Assembly: GCF_050633145.1 (NCBI RefSeq)
Contig: NZ_JBOEFY010000043.1
Span: forward strand, 16,201-80,200
Reading direction: 5' to 3'
Length of the DNA: 64,000 nucleotides
DNA from: Kordia sp050633145
GTDB lineage: Bacteria > Bacteroidota > Bacteroidia > Flavobacteriales > Flavobacteriaceae
The position numbers and the translations under genes are program-made. Shown here in pieces: positions 1 to 6,543 of this stretch. How positions within the stretch are numbered: the stretch's first letter is position 1; every line of letters begins with the position of its first letter. The notes under the pieces were generated by a model. It searched no databases. It was given only the letters and a program-made list of their open reading frames with translations, and had not been told where the DNA came from.

Positions 1-70
1 TTACAGTTATTTCTTGAGAGAATACTAAACATGGAACAAAAAGCACCAATAACAATAAATTTCGTATCAT
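1..70 (-). CDS. Partial gene for an exported protein, N-terminus only
   Basis: On the minus strand an ATG at position 70 opens a reading frame that runs off the left window edge after 23 codons. The visible residues are MIRNLLLLVLFVPCLVFSQ followed by EITV. This is a textbook signal peptide: positive n-region, Leu/Val-rich core, and a VFSQ cleavage site typical of Flavobacteriaceae. The gene is divergent from the gene starting at 188. Only the leader is visible, so no function can be given. A chance frame is possible, but a complete signal peptide at the very start of a frame is unlikely by accident. Confidence 0.6.
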   Translation of the reverse strand, partial: MIRNLLLLVLFVPCLVFSQEITV

Positions 71-187
71 TTTAATAAATTCTTTGATTAGTTGATAGGA
101 TAAAAGTATATATCTTCACTTTCCTAATATTGCGTTCCACTTATTTATTAATATATTTGTAATTCCAGTTACATATTTAGGAAAGCA

Positions 188-1432
188 ATGGAAAATATAT
201 CTAATAAAGAAAACAATGAGGCTTTAACACTAACCAAACAAGTGTTTAACATTCTATTAGACAGTATTATAACTCATTTTAAAAAAACGCATGATATACA
301 AGAGAATTCTAACAATTCTCAGCTATATGGTTTTGGAAATTATGATTTAGAAAAACCAAGTTTAAAGAAAGATTTAGAGTTTACTTTAAAAGGATATGTG
401 AATGGAAAGTACTTATACAACAAGCATCGCGAAGCTGTATCGGGCAAACCTACTATAAAAATCAACAGAGAATATAAATCACTCTATTTTAATTATTTAG
501 GATTTAAAGGTGTTAAAGATTTTATTGAAAGTAATCTTGTTTCTCATCAGCAAAAAATAAGACAACAAGAGTTGCTAATTAAATCGGGGAAGTTAGAAGA
601 CGATTATTATGTGTGTTATTATTTTGGAGAGAATAATCGCATGAATAAAGGACAAGTGATCATTTATAACGAATGGAAATCTGTAGAAATGATCTATGTA
701 TATTTAGATGATGACGGAAAAAAAGGAGTTTACACTTTTCATGGAACGATTAATCAAAGTGAAAATTTCGCCCATTTTGATACTAAGTATTATACCGGAA
801 ATAAGAAAAATGAAGGCGCCAATTTTATCTTCTTTATTGGAAAATCGTCTCCTAATGAACGTCTTTATTTAGTAGGAACCTATTCTGGTTTTGATAAGTA
901 TGACAGAGCTATTGCTGGAAAGATGATTATGAAGAAATACAATTCGAAAGTAGCTATTGAAGAAGAAGTTGGTAATACGTTTTTTGATCCTATTATTTGC
1001 CAGGAACTAAATAAAAACAGATTGGTTGTAGAAAGTAATATTAGAAGAAATCCTTTAATGTTTTCTAAAAAAAGTCCTTTCTCACAAGTTTTAATGAAAT
1101 CTTCAGGCGATTATATTTTTGAATTTAATGTTGAAGAAAACGTGTATCAACTAAAGTTAAAAATAGAAAAATATCATTATAATATTATTAGTTTAAACGA
1201 TTCGGTAATCATTGAAGACGATAGGGTTTCTGTTATAAATAAAGGTCAAATTTTATGTTTAGATTTTTCTTTGTCTGGTATATTTTATTTGCAAAAAGTT
1301 TCTATTTATATAAAAGCGCTTGATTTTATGAATAAAAACACAAAAGGCAATTTTAATGGTGTAGATATTAATAATAATATAGTGTCTGGACATGTTACTA
1401 TAATTTCTGATGATGATGAATCTGCTTTTTAA
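188..1432 (+). CDS. Uncharacterised 414-aa protein, paralogue of the protein at 6544-7782
   Basis: I do not recognise a characterised family. The protein has no signal peptide or membrane segment, so it is probably cytosolic. It aligns along its whole length with the 412-aa product at 6544-7782. Shared blocks include LYGFG.YD..KPSL near residues 46-58, KGYxNGKYLYNK near 68-79, a central block around SENF.HF.TK, a FDPIICQ block, and the C-terminal GVDIN.NIVSG. The early KPSL..DLE segment followed by a YLGFKGVKDF-like stretch resembles a short motif seen in flavobacterial regulatory proteins; that is a weak impression only. The two paralogues bracket the RiPP precursors and DUF917 lipoproteins, which suggests one accessory unit. 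A minus-strand terminator lies just downstream. Confidence 0.85.
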   Translation: MENISNKENNEALTLTKQVFNILLDSIITHFKKTHDIQENSNNSQLYGFGNYDLEKPSLKKDLEFTLKGYVNGKYLYNKHREAVSGKPTIKINREYKSLYFNYLGFKGVKDFIESNLVSHQQKIRQQELLIKSGKLEDDYYVCYYFGENNRMNKGQVIIYNEWKSVEMIYVYLDDDGKKGVYTFHGTINQSENFAHFDTKYYTGNKKNEGANFIFFIGKSSPNERLYLVGTYSGFDKYDRAIAGKMIMKKYNSKVAIEEEVGNTFFDPIICQELNKNRLVVESNIRRNPLMFSKKSPFSQVLMKSSGDYIFEFNVEENVYQLKLKIEKYHYNIISLNDSVIIEDDRVSVINKGQILCLDFSLSGIFYLQKVSIYIKALDFMNKNTKGNFNGVDINNNIVSGHVTIISDDDESAF

Positions 1433-1471
1433 AAACAAAAAAGACATTTTAGTTATATACTAAAATGCCTT
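1431..1471 (-). terminator. Rho-independent terminator ending the RiPP precursor array
   Basis: A 12-bp stem (1441-1452 with 1460-1471) and 7-nt loop are followed on the minus strand by an uninterrupted T-run broken by a single G (1431-1440). One pair is a G-U wobble when read on the minus strand and an A-C mismatch on the plus strand. The element therefore works better for the minus-strand precursors, although the plus-strand gene ends next to it. Confidence 0.75.
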
Positions 1472-1531
1472 CTTTTCCCAACAATAAATGATACGTAACT
1501 CAACTAACTATTGGTAAGTATTATAATTATT

Positions 1532-1696
1532 TTACAAACACGTTTCACATGTATGAAATAAGTGTTTTGAAAATGTTCCTCCTTCACAATTCACAATAGT
1601 TCGAAATGATCCTCCGGCTCCATTTATACTATTAGATCTTATTATTGAAATTGATTTCTTGTTTAATTTTAAACTTTTTATTTCTCTTTTTTTCAT
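1532..1696 (-). CDS. RiPP-type precursor peptide, 54 aa (short first-in-map copy)
   Basis: This small gene is read from ATG at 1696 to TAA at 1532. It starts with the same leader as its neighbours: MKKREIKSLKLNKKSIS, then a SNSINGAGGSF segment with the Gly-Gly/Gly-Ala-Gly-Gly boundary. The core is short and carries Cys at residues 37, 50 and 53 plus several Thr/Ser. The leader matches the Bacteroidetes class I lanthipeptide-type leader (LxLNKxxIS). Only 4 bp separate its start from the end of the next precursor, so the two are probably cotranscribed. The core differs most from the other copies and ends HTCETCL. No modifying enzyme is encoded in the window, so the modification type is inferred from the leader alone. 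Confidence 0.7.
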   Translation of the reverse strand: MKKREIKSLKLNKKSISIIRSNSINGAGGSFRTIVNCEGGTFSKHLFHTCETCL

Positions 1697-1700
1697 GATT

Positions 1701-1892
1701 TTATTTATTATTTGGATCTGAAGGTGTACAATTACAAGTATTACAACTAGTTATTGTTTGGCAATCCCAATCTAATGTTTTAGGACAAACACCAATACAA
1801 GTATTGGTAAACCCTCCAGTAAGTGAATTAAATTGAAAATTAGAAATTGACTTCTTATTTAGTTGTAAACTTTTTATTTCTCGTTTTTTCAT
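1701..1892 (-). CDS. RiPP-type precursor peptide, 63 aa
   Basis: The leader is MKKREIKSLQLNKKSISNF, followed by an LTGG boundary near residues 24-27. The core is rich in Cys and Thr (six Cys: TNTCIGVC, DWDCQ, SCNTCNC) and ends in the TPSDP signature shared with the copies at 2286, 2588 and 2888. Leader architecture fits Bacteroidetes class I lanthipeptide-type precursors, and Ser/Thr plus Cys in the core would allow lanthionine rings. A radical-SAM-modified peptide is the main alternative. It sits immediately upstream of the 54-aa precursor. Confidence 0.75.
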   Translation of the reverse strand: MKKREIKSLQLNKKSISNFQFNSLTGGFTNTCIGVCPKTLDWDCQTITSCNTCNCTPSDPNNK

Positions 1893-1919
1893 AATTCCTA
1901 TTTTTAATTATTACAATTA

Positions 1920-1952
1920 AACAATACGCTATGGTAGCGTATTGTTTTTTTT
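1920..1952 (+). terminator. Strong perfect hairpin with T-run, possibly bidirectional
   Basis: A perfect 12-bp stem (1920-1931 with 1935-1946) with a 3-nt loop is followed on the plus strand by a T-run. It is the strongest hairpin in the precursor array, yet its T-run points against the precursor genes. On the minus strand it is followed only by TTTAATTG. It may end minus-strand transcription from the 1970-2152 gene weakly and insulate the array from plus-strand read-through. Confidence 0.6.
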
Positions 1953-1969
1953 ACTTTTTGACATTTTTT

Positions 1970-2152
1970 TTAACAATTCGCACAACTTAATGGCAAAGAA
2001 TAGTTACAAATACATTTTGAAACGCAGTACGTTCGTGCTGAACAATGTACTAGTGTATCAAATGAACCTCCTGCTCCTTTTACATTATCTGATTGTAATG
2101 TAGATACTTGATTCTTATTCAGCTTTAAGCCTTTTATTTCTTTTTTTTTCAT
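1970..2152 (-). CDS. RiPP-type precursor peptide, 60 aa
   Basis: The leader MKKKEIKGLKLNKNQVSTLQ is followed by a KGAGGSF boundary near residues 25-31. The core has DTLVHCS, TYCVSKCIC and a C-terminal LPLSCANC, giving six Cys. It is the closest relative of the 2286-2498 copy (shared SFDTLV.CSA.TYCVSKCIC block) but lacks the internal PSDPT segment. It is one of four tandem units of about 300 bp. Confidence 0.75.
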   Translation of the reverse strand: MKKKEIKGLKLNKNQVSTLQSDNVKGAGGSFDTLVHCSARTYCVSKCICNYSLPLSCANC

Positions 2153-2193
2153 AATTTCTATTTTTAAATAATTTGATTTTTATACTTTTTTAA

Positions 2194-2240
2194 GAGACTA
2201 AAAGACATATTAGGTAATAGACTAAAATGCCTTTTAGCTC
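2194..2240 (-). terminator. Intergenic hairpin repeat, copy 1
   Basis: On the minus strand GAGCTAAAAGGCAT pairs with ATGTCTTTTAGTCTC across an ~18-nt loop. The same element recurs at 2527-2572, 2828-2873 and 4852-4892, each downstream of a minus-strand gene. It may terminate transcription or protect a 3' end. No clean T-run follows, so the terminator call is moderate. Confidence 0.5.
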
Positions 2241-2285
2241 TTATTTTATTATCATTTAGCAATTTTTATTGCATGACAAACAATC

Positions 2286-2498
2286 TTAATTATTACATGT
2301 TACAGGTAATGTACTAATATCGTTTGTTGGATCTGATGGTGGATTAGGATCACAAATACATTTTGAAACACAGTATGTTTTTGCTGAACAAGCTACAAGA
2401 GTATCAAAAGATCCTCCACCTCCGTTTACGTTATTAGACTGTAATGTTGATATTAGATTCTTGTTTAGCTTTAAACTTTTTATTTCTATTTTTTTCAT
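2286..2498 (-). CDS. RiPP-type precursor peptide, 70 aa
   Basis: The leader MKKIEIKSLKLNKNLISTLQ ends at an NGGGGSF boundary near residues 25-31. The core combines the TYCVSKCIC block seen in the 1970 copy with a PPSDPTND segment seen in the 2588 and 2888 copies. It therefore looks like an intermediate or recombinant core. It ends LPVTCNN, with five Cys in total. Same leader family as its neighbours; modification enzymes are not in the window. Confidence 0.75.
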   Translation of the reverse strand: MKKIEIKSLKLNKNLISTLQSNNVNGGGGSFDTLVACSAKTYCVSKCICDPNPPSDPTNDISTLPVTCNN

Positions 2499-2526
2499 AA
2501 TTTTTATTTTTTAAATAATTTTTAAA

Positions 2527-2572
2527 AGACTAAAAGGCAAATTGGGTTGTAAACTAAAATGCCTTTTAGCTC
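2527..2572 (-). terminator. Intergenic hairpin repeat, copy 2
   Basis: AGCTAAAAGGCA pairs with TGCCTTTTAGTCT on the minus strand. It lies between the 2588-2800 precursor stop and the start of the 2286-2498 precursor and matches the other copies closely. Confidence 0.5.
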
Positions 2573-2587
2573 TATAATTTTTATTGC

Positions 2588-2800
2588 TTAGCAATTTTTA
2601 TCGCATGACAAACAATCAGAATTTGCACATGAAGCAGGAATAGAATAATTTCCTGTTGGATCAGATGGTGGATCTGTAGTTCCACATGATTTACAAACTG
2701 AAAATCCTGTATTATTACCTGGAGCTCCTCCTCTAATTTCTGTTAGATTGGATACAGCTGTTTTATTTAATTGCAATCCATTTATTTGTTGTCTTTTCAT
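2588..2800 (-). CDS. RiPP-type precursor peptide, 70 aa
   Basis: The leader MKRQQINGLQLNKTAVSNLT leads to EIRGGAPG, with a clear GG boundary at residues 24-25. The core has SVCKSCGT, then PPSDPTGNYSIPASC and a C-terminal SDCLSCDKNC, giving six Cys. It is most similar to the 2888-3076 copy. The conserved PSDPTGNYS.P.SC segment is the signature of this subgroup. Confidence 0.75.
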   Translation of the reverse strand: MKRQQINGLQLNKTAVSNLTEIRGGAPGNNTGFSVCKSCGTTDPPSDPTGNYSIPASCANSDCLSCDKNC

Positions 2801-2827
2801 AATTTATTTTTTAAAAAATTTATGTAA

Positions 2828-2873
2828 AGACTAAAAGACATATTAGGTAATAGACTAAAATGCCTTTTAGCTC
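2828..2873 (-). terminator. Intergenic hairpin repeat, copy 3
   Basis: Nearly identical to the copy at 2194-2240, with the same AGACTAAAAGACATATTAGG left arm. It lies between the 2888-3076 stop and the start of the 2588-2800 gene. Confidence 0.5.
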
Positions 2874-2887
2874 TATAATTTTATTGC

Positions 2888-3076
2888 TTAGCAATTTTTA
2901 TTGCATGACAATGGCAAAGAATAATTCCCTGTTGGATCTGATGGTGTACATGTAACACAAAATGAAGGGCTACTTGCGCAACCTGTACCTGTATTTGGCG
3001 CTCCAGCGATAATTTCTGTAAGATTTGATACAGCCGTTTTTTGTAACTGTAACGCTTTTAATTGCATTTTTTTCAT
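2888..3076 (-). CDS. RiPP-type precursor peptide, 62 aa (promoter-proximal copy)
   Basis: The leader is MKKMQLKALQLQKTAVSNLT. The boundary reads EIIAGAPN, with AG in place of GG. The core carries GCASSPSFCVTC, TPSDPTGNYSLPLSC and a final NKNC, giving five Cys. It is the first precursor in the transcription direction, downstream of the DUF917 lipoprotein gene at 3281 with a 200-bp gap that holds a weak GAAAGCAAC/GTTGTTTTC hairpin near 3197-3221. Confidence 0.75.
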   Translation of the reverse strand: MKKMQLKALQLQKTAVSNLTEIIAGAPNTGTGCASSPSFCVTCTPSDPTGNYSLPLSCNKNC

Positions 3077-3280
3077 AATTAAAATTTTTAAAGTTTATAA
3101 TTAAATTACTCTTGATAAAAAACCATATTATTTATTAGCTAGCATCATAATAAATATGCTCTTATCGTTACTATTGCAATACAATTTTAGTCCCTTAGAA
3201 AGCAACCTTTAAAGTTGTTTTCTTTTTAAATCCAAACTATTTTTTATTGATTTTAGATTAAATCAGTGTGCATCAAATAA

Positions 3281-4540
3281 TTATTGTGGTGGTACAACTC
3301 CTCCGTGGTAATTAAAAGGAGGTCCCGATAGTATATCAAGAAAAGTGTTTCCTATTTGATATAATCGTGATGCTGGACGCGAACAAACTACATGAATTTG
3401 TTTTCCGATTAAGCTTCGCATTTTGGCTGGATCTCCATTATTAAAAGCTACAAACTTGCCAGTATTATCTTTTATCATGTACGACATTAAGTTAGGAGCA
3501 GTAACAATAGTTCCATCACTTAGTTTTAAAAGTAAATTTTCATTTAATGCTCCGATTCGCAGAGCTCTTCCATCATTAAGATTGATATCAATAGTTACCT
3601 CATCTAGTCCTTGAACTGTTTGCTCTGTAAAATTTGATAGCGTTCCGTCATAAGACGAAATGAAAGTTCCTCTATTTCTAAAGAAATTATCTAAATATGC
3701 TGTATTTCCAGTAGAAATAGTACGTTTTGTTGCGCGTCCAAGTGTAAATGCATCAGAAAAAGTGTTCTGTACTATTTGTGAATTTTTTAATTGTGACCCA
3801 GTTTGCGCCCATAATGCTAATCCTCCAATATTTCCATACCCAGGTTGAGAAATGATATTTCGTATGAAAGTTTCTGCTTGTACTGCATTTGCTGGATTTG
3901 ACACACTTATTTGTGATCCTGGATTTGCTGGTGCTGTTAATACCATTGGAGCAATAGTATACGCTTCATGCGCATAGCTAAGGTTGTTTAATTCTGGCAC
4001 AGATCTACCTGCTCCATCAGCGTTAATTAATGGTACATTTAATCGTTGACTAATCAACATTGCGATCACTGAATTTAATGAGCCTGATTCTACAGATAAA
4101 ATTCCTCCAAGTTGTCTTCCTTGAATATTAACTAATGTACCTACAGAAGATTCGATTGCGTTTAAAACTCCATCAATGTTTTGTGCTACCGACGCTGGCG
4201 AACCAATTCCTCCTGCAACAATGTATATTTTACTATTGTCTACATCTGAAACATTTTGTACATCTAAACCTGCATTAGATATTCTGTTTAATAAATTTAA
4301 ACCGTCTTGGTAGGAACCTCCACCACCACTTCCCTTGATAGAAAGTCCTTGGTACATCGTTTTTACCTGCCTTTTGGTATAATGCGTAGTAGCTCCTACG
4401 TTACGTGCTTTTAAATCTAGTTCGACAGAAGAAGTTTCTGTTTCGTTTTCAAATGCTTCGTCTTTGTCACATGAAACTAGACCTACAAATACTGCGGCTA
4501 TTAATAATGCAGTCTTAAATAAAAATTTACTCTTTTTCAT
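3281..4540 (-). CDS. Exported lipoprotein with a DUF917 (S-methyl-thiohydantoin desulfurase-like) domain
   Basis: The N-terminus is a lipoprotein signal with lipobox GLVSC near residues 20-24, followed by acidic residues as in Bacteroidetes surface lipoproteins. The rest matches the DUF917 pattern: a glycine-rich GSGGGGSYQDG at 70-80, GSPASVAQN at 113-121, a GILSVESGSLNS stretch near 146-157 and NADGAGRSVPEL at 173-184. Known family members are usually cytosolic, about 360 aa, and sit beside hydantoinase-like genes; here the domain is membrane-anchored outside the cytoplasm. A close paralogue lies at 4953-6239. The family assignment is from motif recognition; activity on any peptide is not shown. 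Confidence 0.75.
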   Translation of the reverse strand: MKKSKFLFKTALLIAAVFVGLVSCDKDEAFENETETSSVELDLKARNVGATTHYTKRQVKTMYQGLSIKGSGGGGSYQDGLNLLNRISNAGLDVQNVSDVDNSKIYIVAGGIGSPASVAQNIDGVLNAIESSVGTLVNIQGRQLGGILSVESGSLNSVIAMLISQRLNVPLINADGAGRSVPELNNLSYAHEAYTIAPMVLTAPANPGSQISVSNPANAVQAETFIRNIISQPGYGNIGGLALWAQTGSQLKNSQIVQNTFSDAFTLGRATKRTISTGNTAYLDNFFRNRGTFISSYDGTLSNFTEQTVQGLDEVTIDINLNDGRALRIGALNENLLLKLSDGTIVTAPNLMSYMIKDNTGKFVAFNNGDPAKMRSLIGKQIHVVCSRPASRLYQIGNTFLDILSGPPFNYHGGVVPPQ

Positions 4541-4689
4541 AAATTAAAAATTTTTTTGGTTAAAATTTGCACTTACTAGTTATGAGAAGTTTTCATGATT
4601 TCTTTTTGCTTTTAATTGTCAATACATAGTGCTAGCTATATTTATATTCACAATAAGTAGCATCCATTTTAAGAATCAATAAAGATCTT

Positions 4690-4830
4690 TTTACATAGCT
4701 AATGCTTATAACAAATCTATGTAACACAAAAAGTGAAGAGAAATATTCCTTGTATTATAAACTGATTAAGTAATTCCAAAAAGAATTATTGGAAAAAGTG
4801 GAACGTGTAAAAATTGATCTAAAAATAGAG
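4690..4830 (+). pseudogene. Decayed upstream region and start of a third 414-aa-family gene
   Basis: The stretch CTATGTAACA(C)AAAAAGTGA...ATATTC..TG continuing to AAGTGGAACGTGTAAAAA lines up with 6469-6560 (CTATGTAACATTAAAAGTGA ... AAATGGAACGCTATGAAAA), which is the leader and start codon region of the 412-aa gene. Here the start is GTG at 4798, and the frame closes after 16 codons (MERVKIDLKIEKHLYT). It looks like the remnant of a deleted third paralogue inside the 412-bp gap between the two lipoprotein genes. The comparison was done by eye. Confidence 0.5.
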
Positions 4831-4851
4831 AAACATCTATATACTTAAAAA

Positions 4852-4892
4852 GCTAAAAGACAGATTAATATATTATTAAAATGCCTTTTAGC
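4852..4892 (-). terminator. Hairpin repeat downstream of the second DUF917 lipoprotein
   Basis: Same GCTAAAAGGCA/TGTCTTTTAGC hairpin family as in the precursor array, here 60 bp past the stop of the 4953-6239 gene on the minus strand. The reuse of one hairpin across precursors and lipoproteins supports a common duplication history. Confidence 0.5.
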
Positions 4893-4952
4893 AACTACTT
4901 TAATGAAGTATATAAATTGGAATAACTCTTTTTTAATATGAGTTATATTTTA

Positions 4953-6239
4953 TCATGGAGCTGGAGGAACTACACCGCCATGATAGTTAAAAGGTGGCAC
5001 ATTTAATATGCCTAAGAACGTATTACTAAAGTCATACAACCTTCTTGCTGCATACGAACAAACGATATGAATTTCTTTCCCAACAAGGCTTTGCATTTTT
5101 GCTTTATCTCCATTGTTATAAGGAACAAACTTCCCATTAGTATCTTTAATAACATACGACATAAGATGCGGTGCAGTTATAACAGTACCATCGCTTATTT
5201 TTAAAAATAAATCTTCATTTAGTGCCTGCATTTTTAGTGTTCTTCCAGTTCCGTCATTAATATTTACTTCAAGAGTTACAATATCTAATCCGTGAACAGT
5301 CGTTTCTGTAAAATTTGACAATGTTCCAGTGTATGATGAAATGAAACTTCCATTATTTATAAAATAATTATCTAAAAAAGAAGTATTCCCAGTTGCAATT
5401 GTGGATTTAGTTGCCAGTCCTAATTGATATGCATCCGAAAAAGTATTTCGTATAATCCTTGAGTTTTTAAGTTGCAAGCCCGTTTGTGACCATAAAGCTA
5501 CTCCTCCAATGTTACCATAACCAGGTTGAGAAATAATGTTTCTAATTTTAGTTTCAGCATCTGTTGCATCAGTAGGATTTGATACATTTATTTGCGATCC
5601 TGGATTAGCAGGCGCAGTTACGACCATTGGCGCAACACCAAAAGCTTCATGCGCATAACTAGAGTTGCTTAGTAATGGAACAGCACGTCCAGAACCATCT
5701 CCATTAATTAATGGCACATTTAATCGCTGACTTAATAATATAGCAATCATAGAGTTTAAAGAACCTGATTCTCCAGATAGAATTCCGCCAATTGGCTTGT
5801 TTTTTATGTTAGCTAATGTAGACACAGAAGCTTCAATTGCATTTAAAACTCCATCAATATTTTGCGCTACAGCTGCAGGAGATCCTACTCCAGCTCCTAC
5901 AATATATAACTTAGTATTGTCTGCTGTTGATACATCATATAGATCAATTCCAGAATTGGAAACTCTATTTACAAGCGCCAACCCATCTTGGTAGGCTCCT
6001 CCACCTCCACTTCCTTTAATAGACAGTCCTAAATACATATCTCGTACTTGACTTTTTGTATAGTGAATTACATTTGCTTGATTAAAAAATCTTCCTTTTT
6101 GATCGGCAGAAGTTACTAGCTGATCGGCAGAAGTTGCGGGTTCATTTTGAAATTCTTCGTCTTTATTGCACGCAATAAATCCTACTAATACTACAGCTAA
6201 AAGCATCGTAGTTTTTAATAATAGCTTACTCTTTTTCAT
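4953..6239 (-). CDS. Exported lipoprotein with a DUF917-like domain, paralogue of 3281-4540
   Basis: The lipobox is VGFIAC near residues 19-24, followed by NKDEEFQNEP. A short direct repeat, (Q/-)LVTSADQ, follows the lipobox, encoded by a duplicated stretch near 6105-6130. The DUF917 core matches the neighbour block by block: GSGGGGAYQDG, VGSPAAVAQNIDGV, LSGESGSLNSM and NGDGSGRAVPLL. Both paralogues end in PPFNYHGGVVPP, an unusual shared tail. The gene is divergent from the 412-aa gene at 6544. Role in the cluster is unknown; a secreted desulfurase or hydantoin-acting enzyme is only a family-based guess. Confidence 0.75.
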   Translation of the reverse strand: MKKSKLLLKTTMLLAVVLVGFIACNKDEEFQNEPATSADQLVTSADQKGRFFNQANVIHYTKSQVRDMYLGLSIKGSGGGGAYQDGLALVNRVSNSGIDLYDVSTADNTKLYIVGAGVGSPAAVAQNIDGVLNAIEASVSTLANIKNKPIGGILSGESGSLNSMIAILLSQRLNVPLINGDGSGRAVPLLSNSSYAHEAFGVAPMVVTAPANPGSQINVSNPTDATDAETKIRNIISQPGYGNIGGVALWSQTGLQLKNSRIIRNTFSDAYQLGLATKSTIATGNTSFLDNYFINNGSFISSYTGTLSNFTETTVHGLDIVTLEVNINDGTGRTLKMQALNEDLFLKISDGTVITAPHLMSYVIKDTNGKFVPYNNGDKAKMQSLVGKEIHIVCSYAARRLYDFSNTFLGILNVPPFNYHGGVVPPAP

Positions 6240-6543
6240 AGGTAAAATGTTTATAGATTAAAATTATTTTTATGCTAAAAACTTACTTTTATAAAGGTTT
6301 ATTTCTCTCTTAGTTTTATGAAAAACATTATTTTTCTTTAAAAAAAATTACCATCAAGTATGGATAAACATTACTTGAAAAAAGGAGAAACATTAATAAT
6401 ATGGAGAATATATATTGTTGAACAATAAACCCTATAACACTAAGTTTAAACATAAAACAAAGCTATGTAACATTAAAAGTGAATTAAAATATTCTTGATG
6501 CATTATGCTCATAAAATAATTCCTTTTAAAAAAAAAGAAAAAA
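6240..6543. promoter_or_regulatory. Divergent intergenic region (304 bp)
   Basis: This AT-rich gap separates the minus-strand lipoprotein gene and the plus-strand 412-aa gene and must hold both promoters. I see no clear TTTG / TAnnTTTG pair. Its right half (about 6469-6543) is duplicated at 4690-4800, as described for the gene remnant there. Confidence 0.4.

Larger units (their letters stand above)
1970..3076 (-). repeat. Tandem array of four precursor-plus-hairpin units
   Basis: Four precursor genes begin at 2152, 2498, 2800 and 3076, a spacing of about 276-346 bp. Between them recurs a near-identical ~50-bp intergenic stretch containing an AGACTAAAAGNCA ... TGCCTTTTAGCTCT hairpin. The DNA encoding the leaders and the C-terminal codons is also repeated. 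The array looks like recent tandem gene duplication with diversified cores. Confidence 0.75.

Noticed and set aside
3197..3221. Terminator after the first DUF917 lipoprotein gene
   Set aside because: The stem GAAAGCAAC/GTTGTTTTC is modest and its T-rich side lies on the plus strand, while the gene is on the minus strand.
6421..6445. A further ECF promoter copy at AACCCTATAAC upstream of the second lipoprotein gene
   Set aside because: The TAGGGT box is present on the minus strand but no TGTCAT-like box follows at 15-16 nt.
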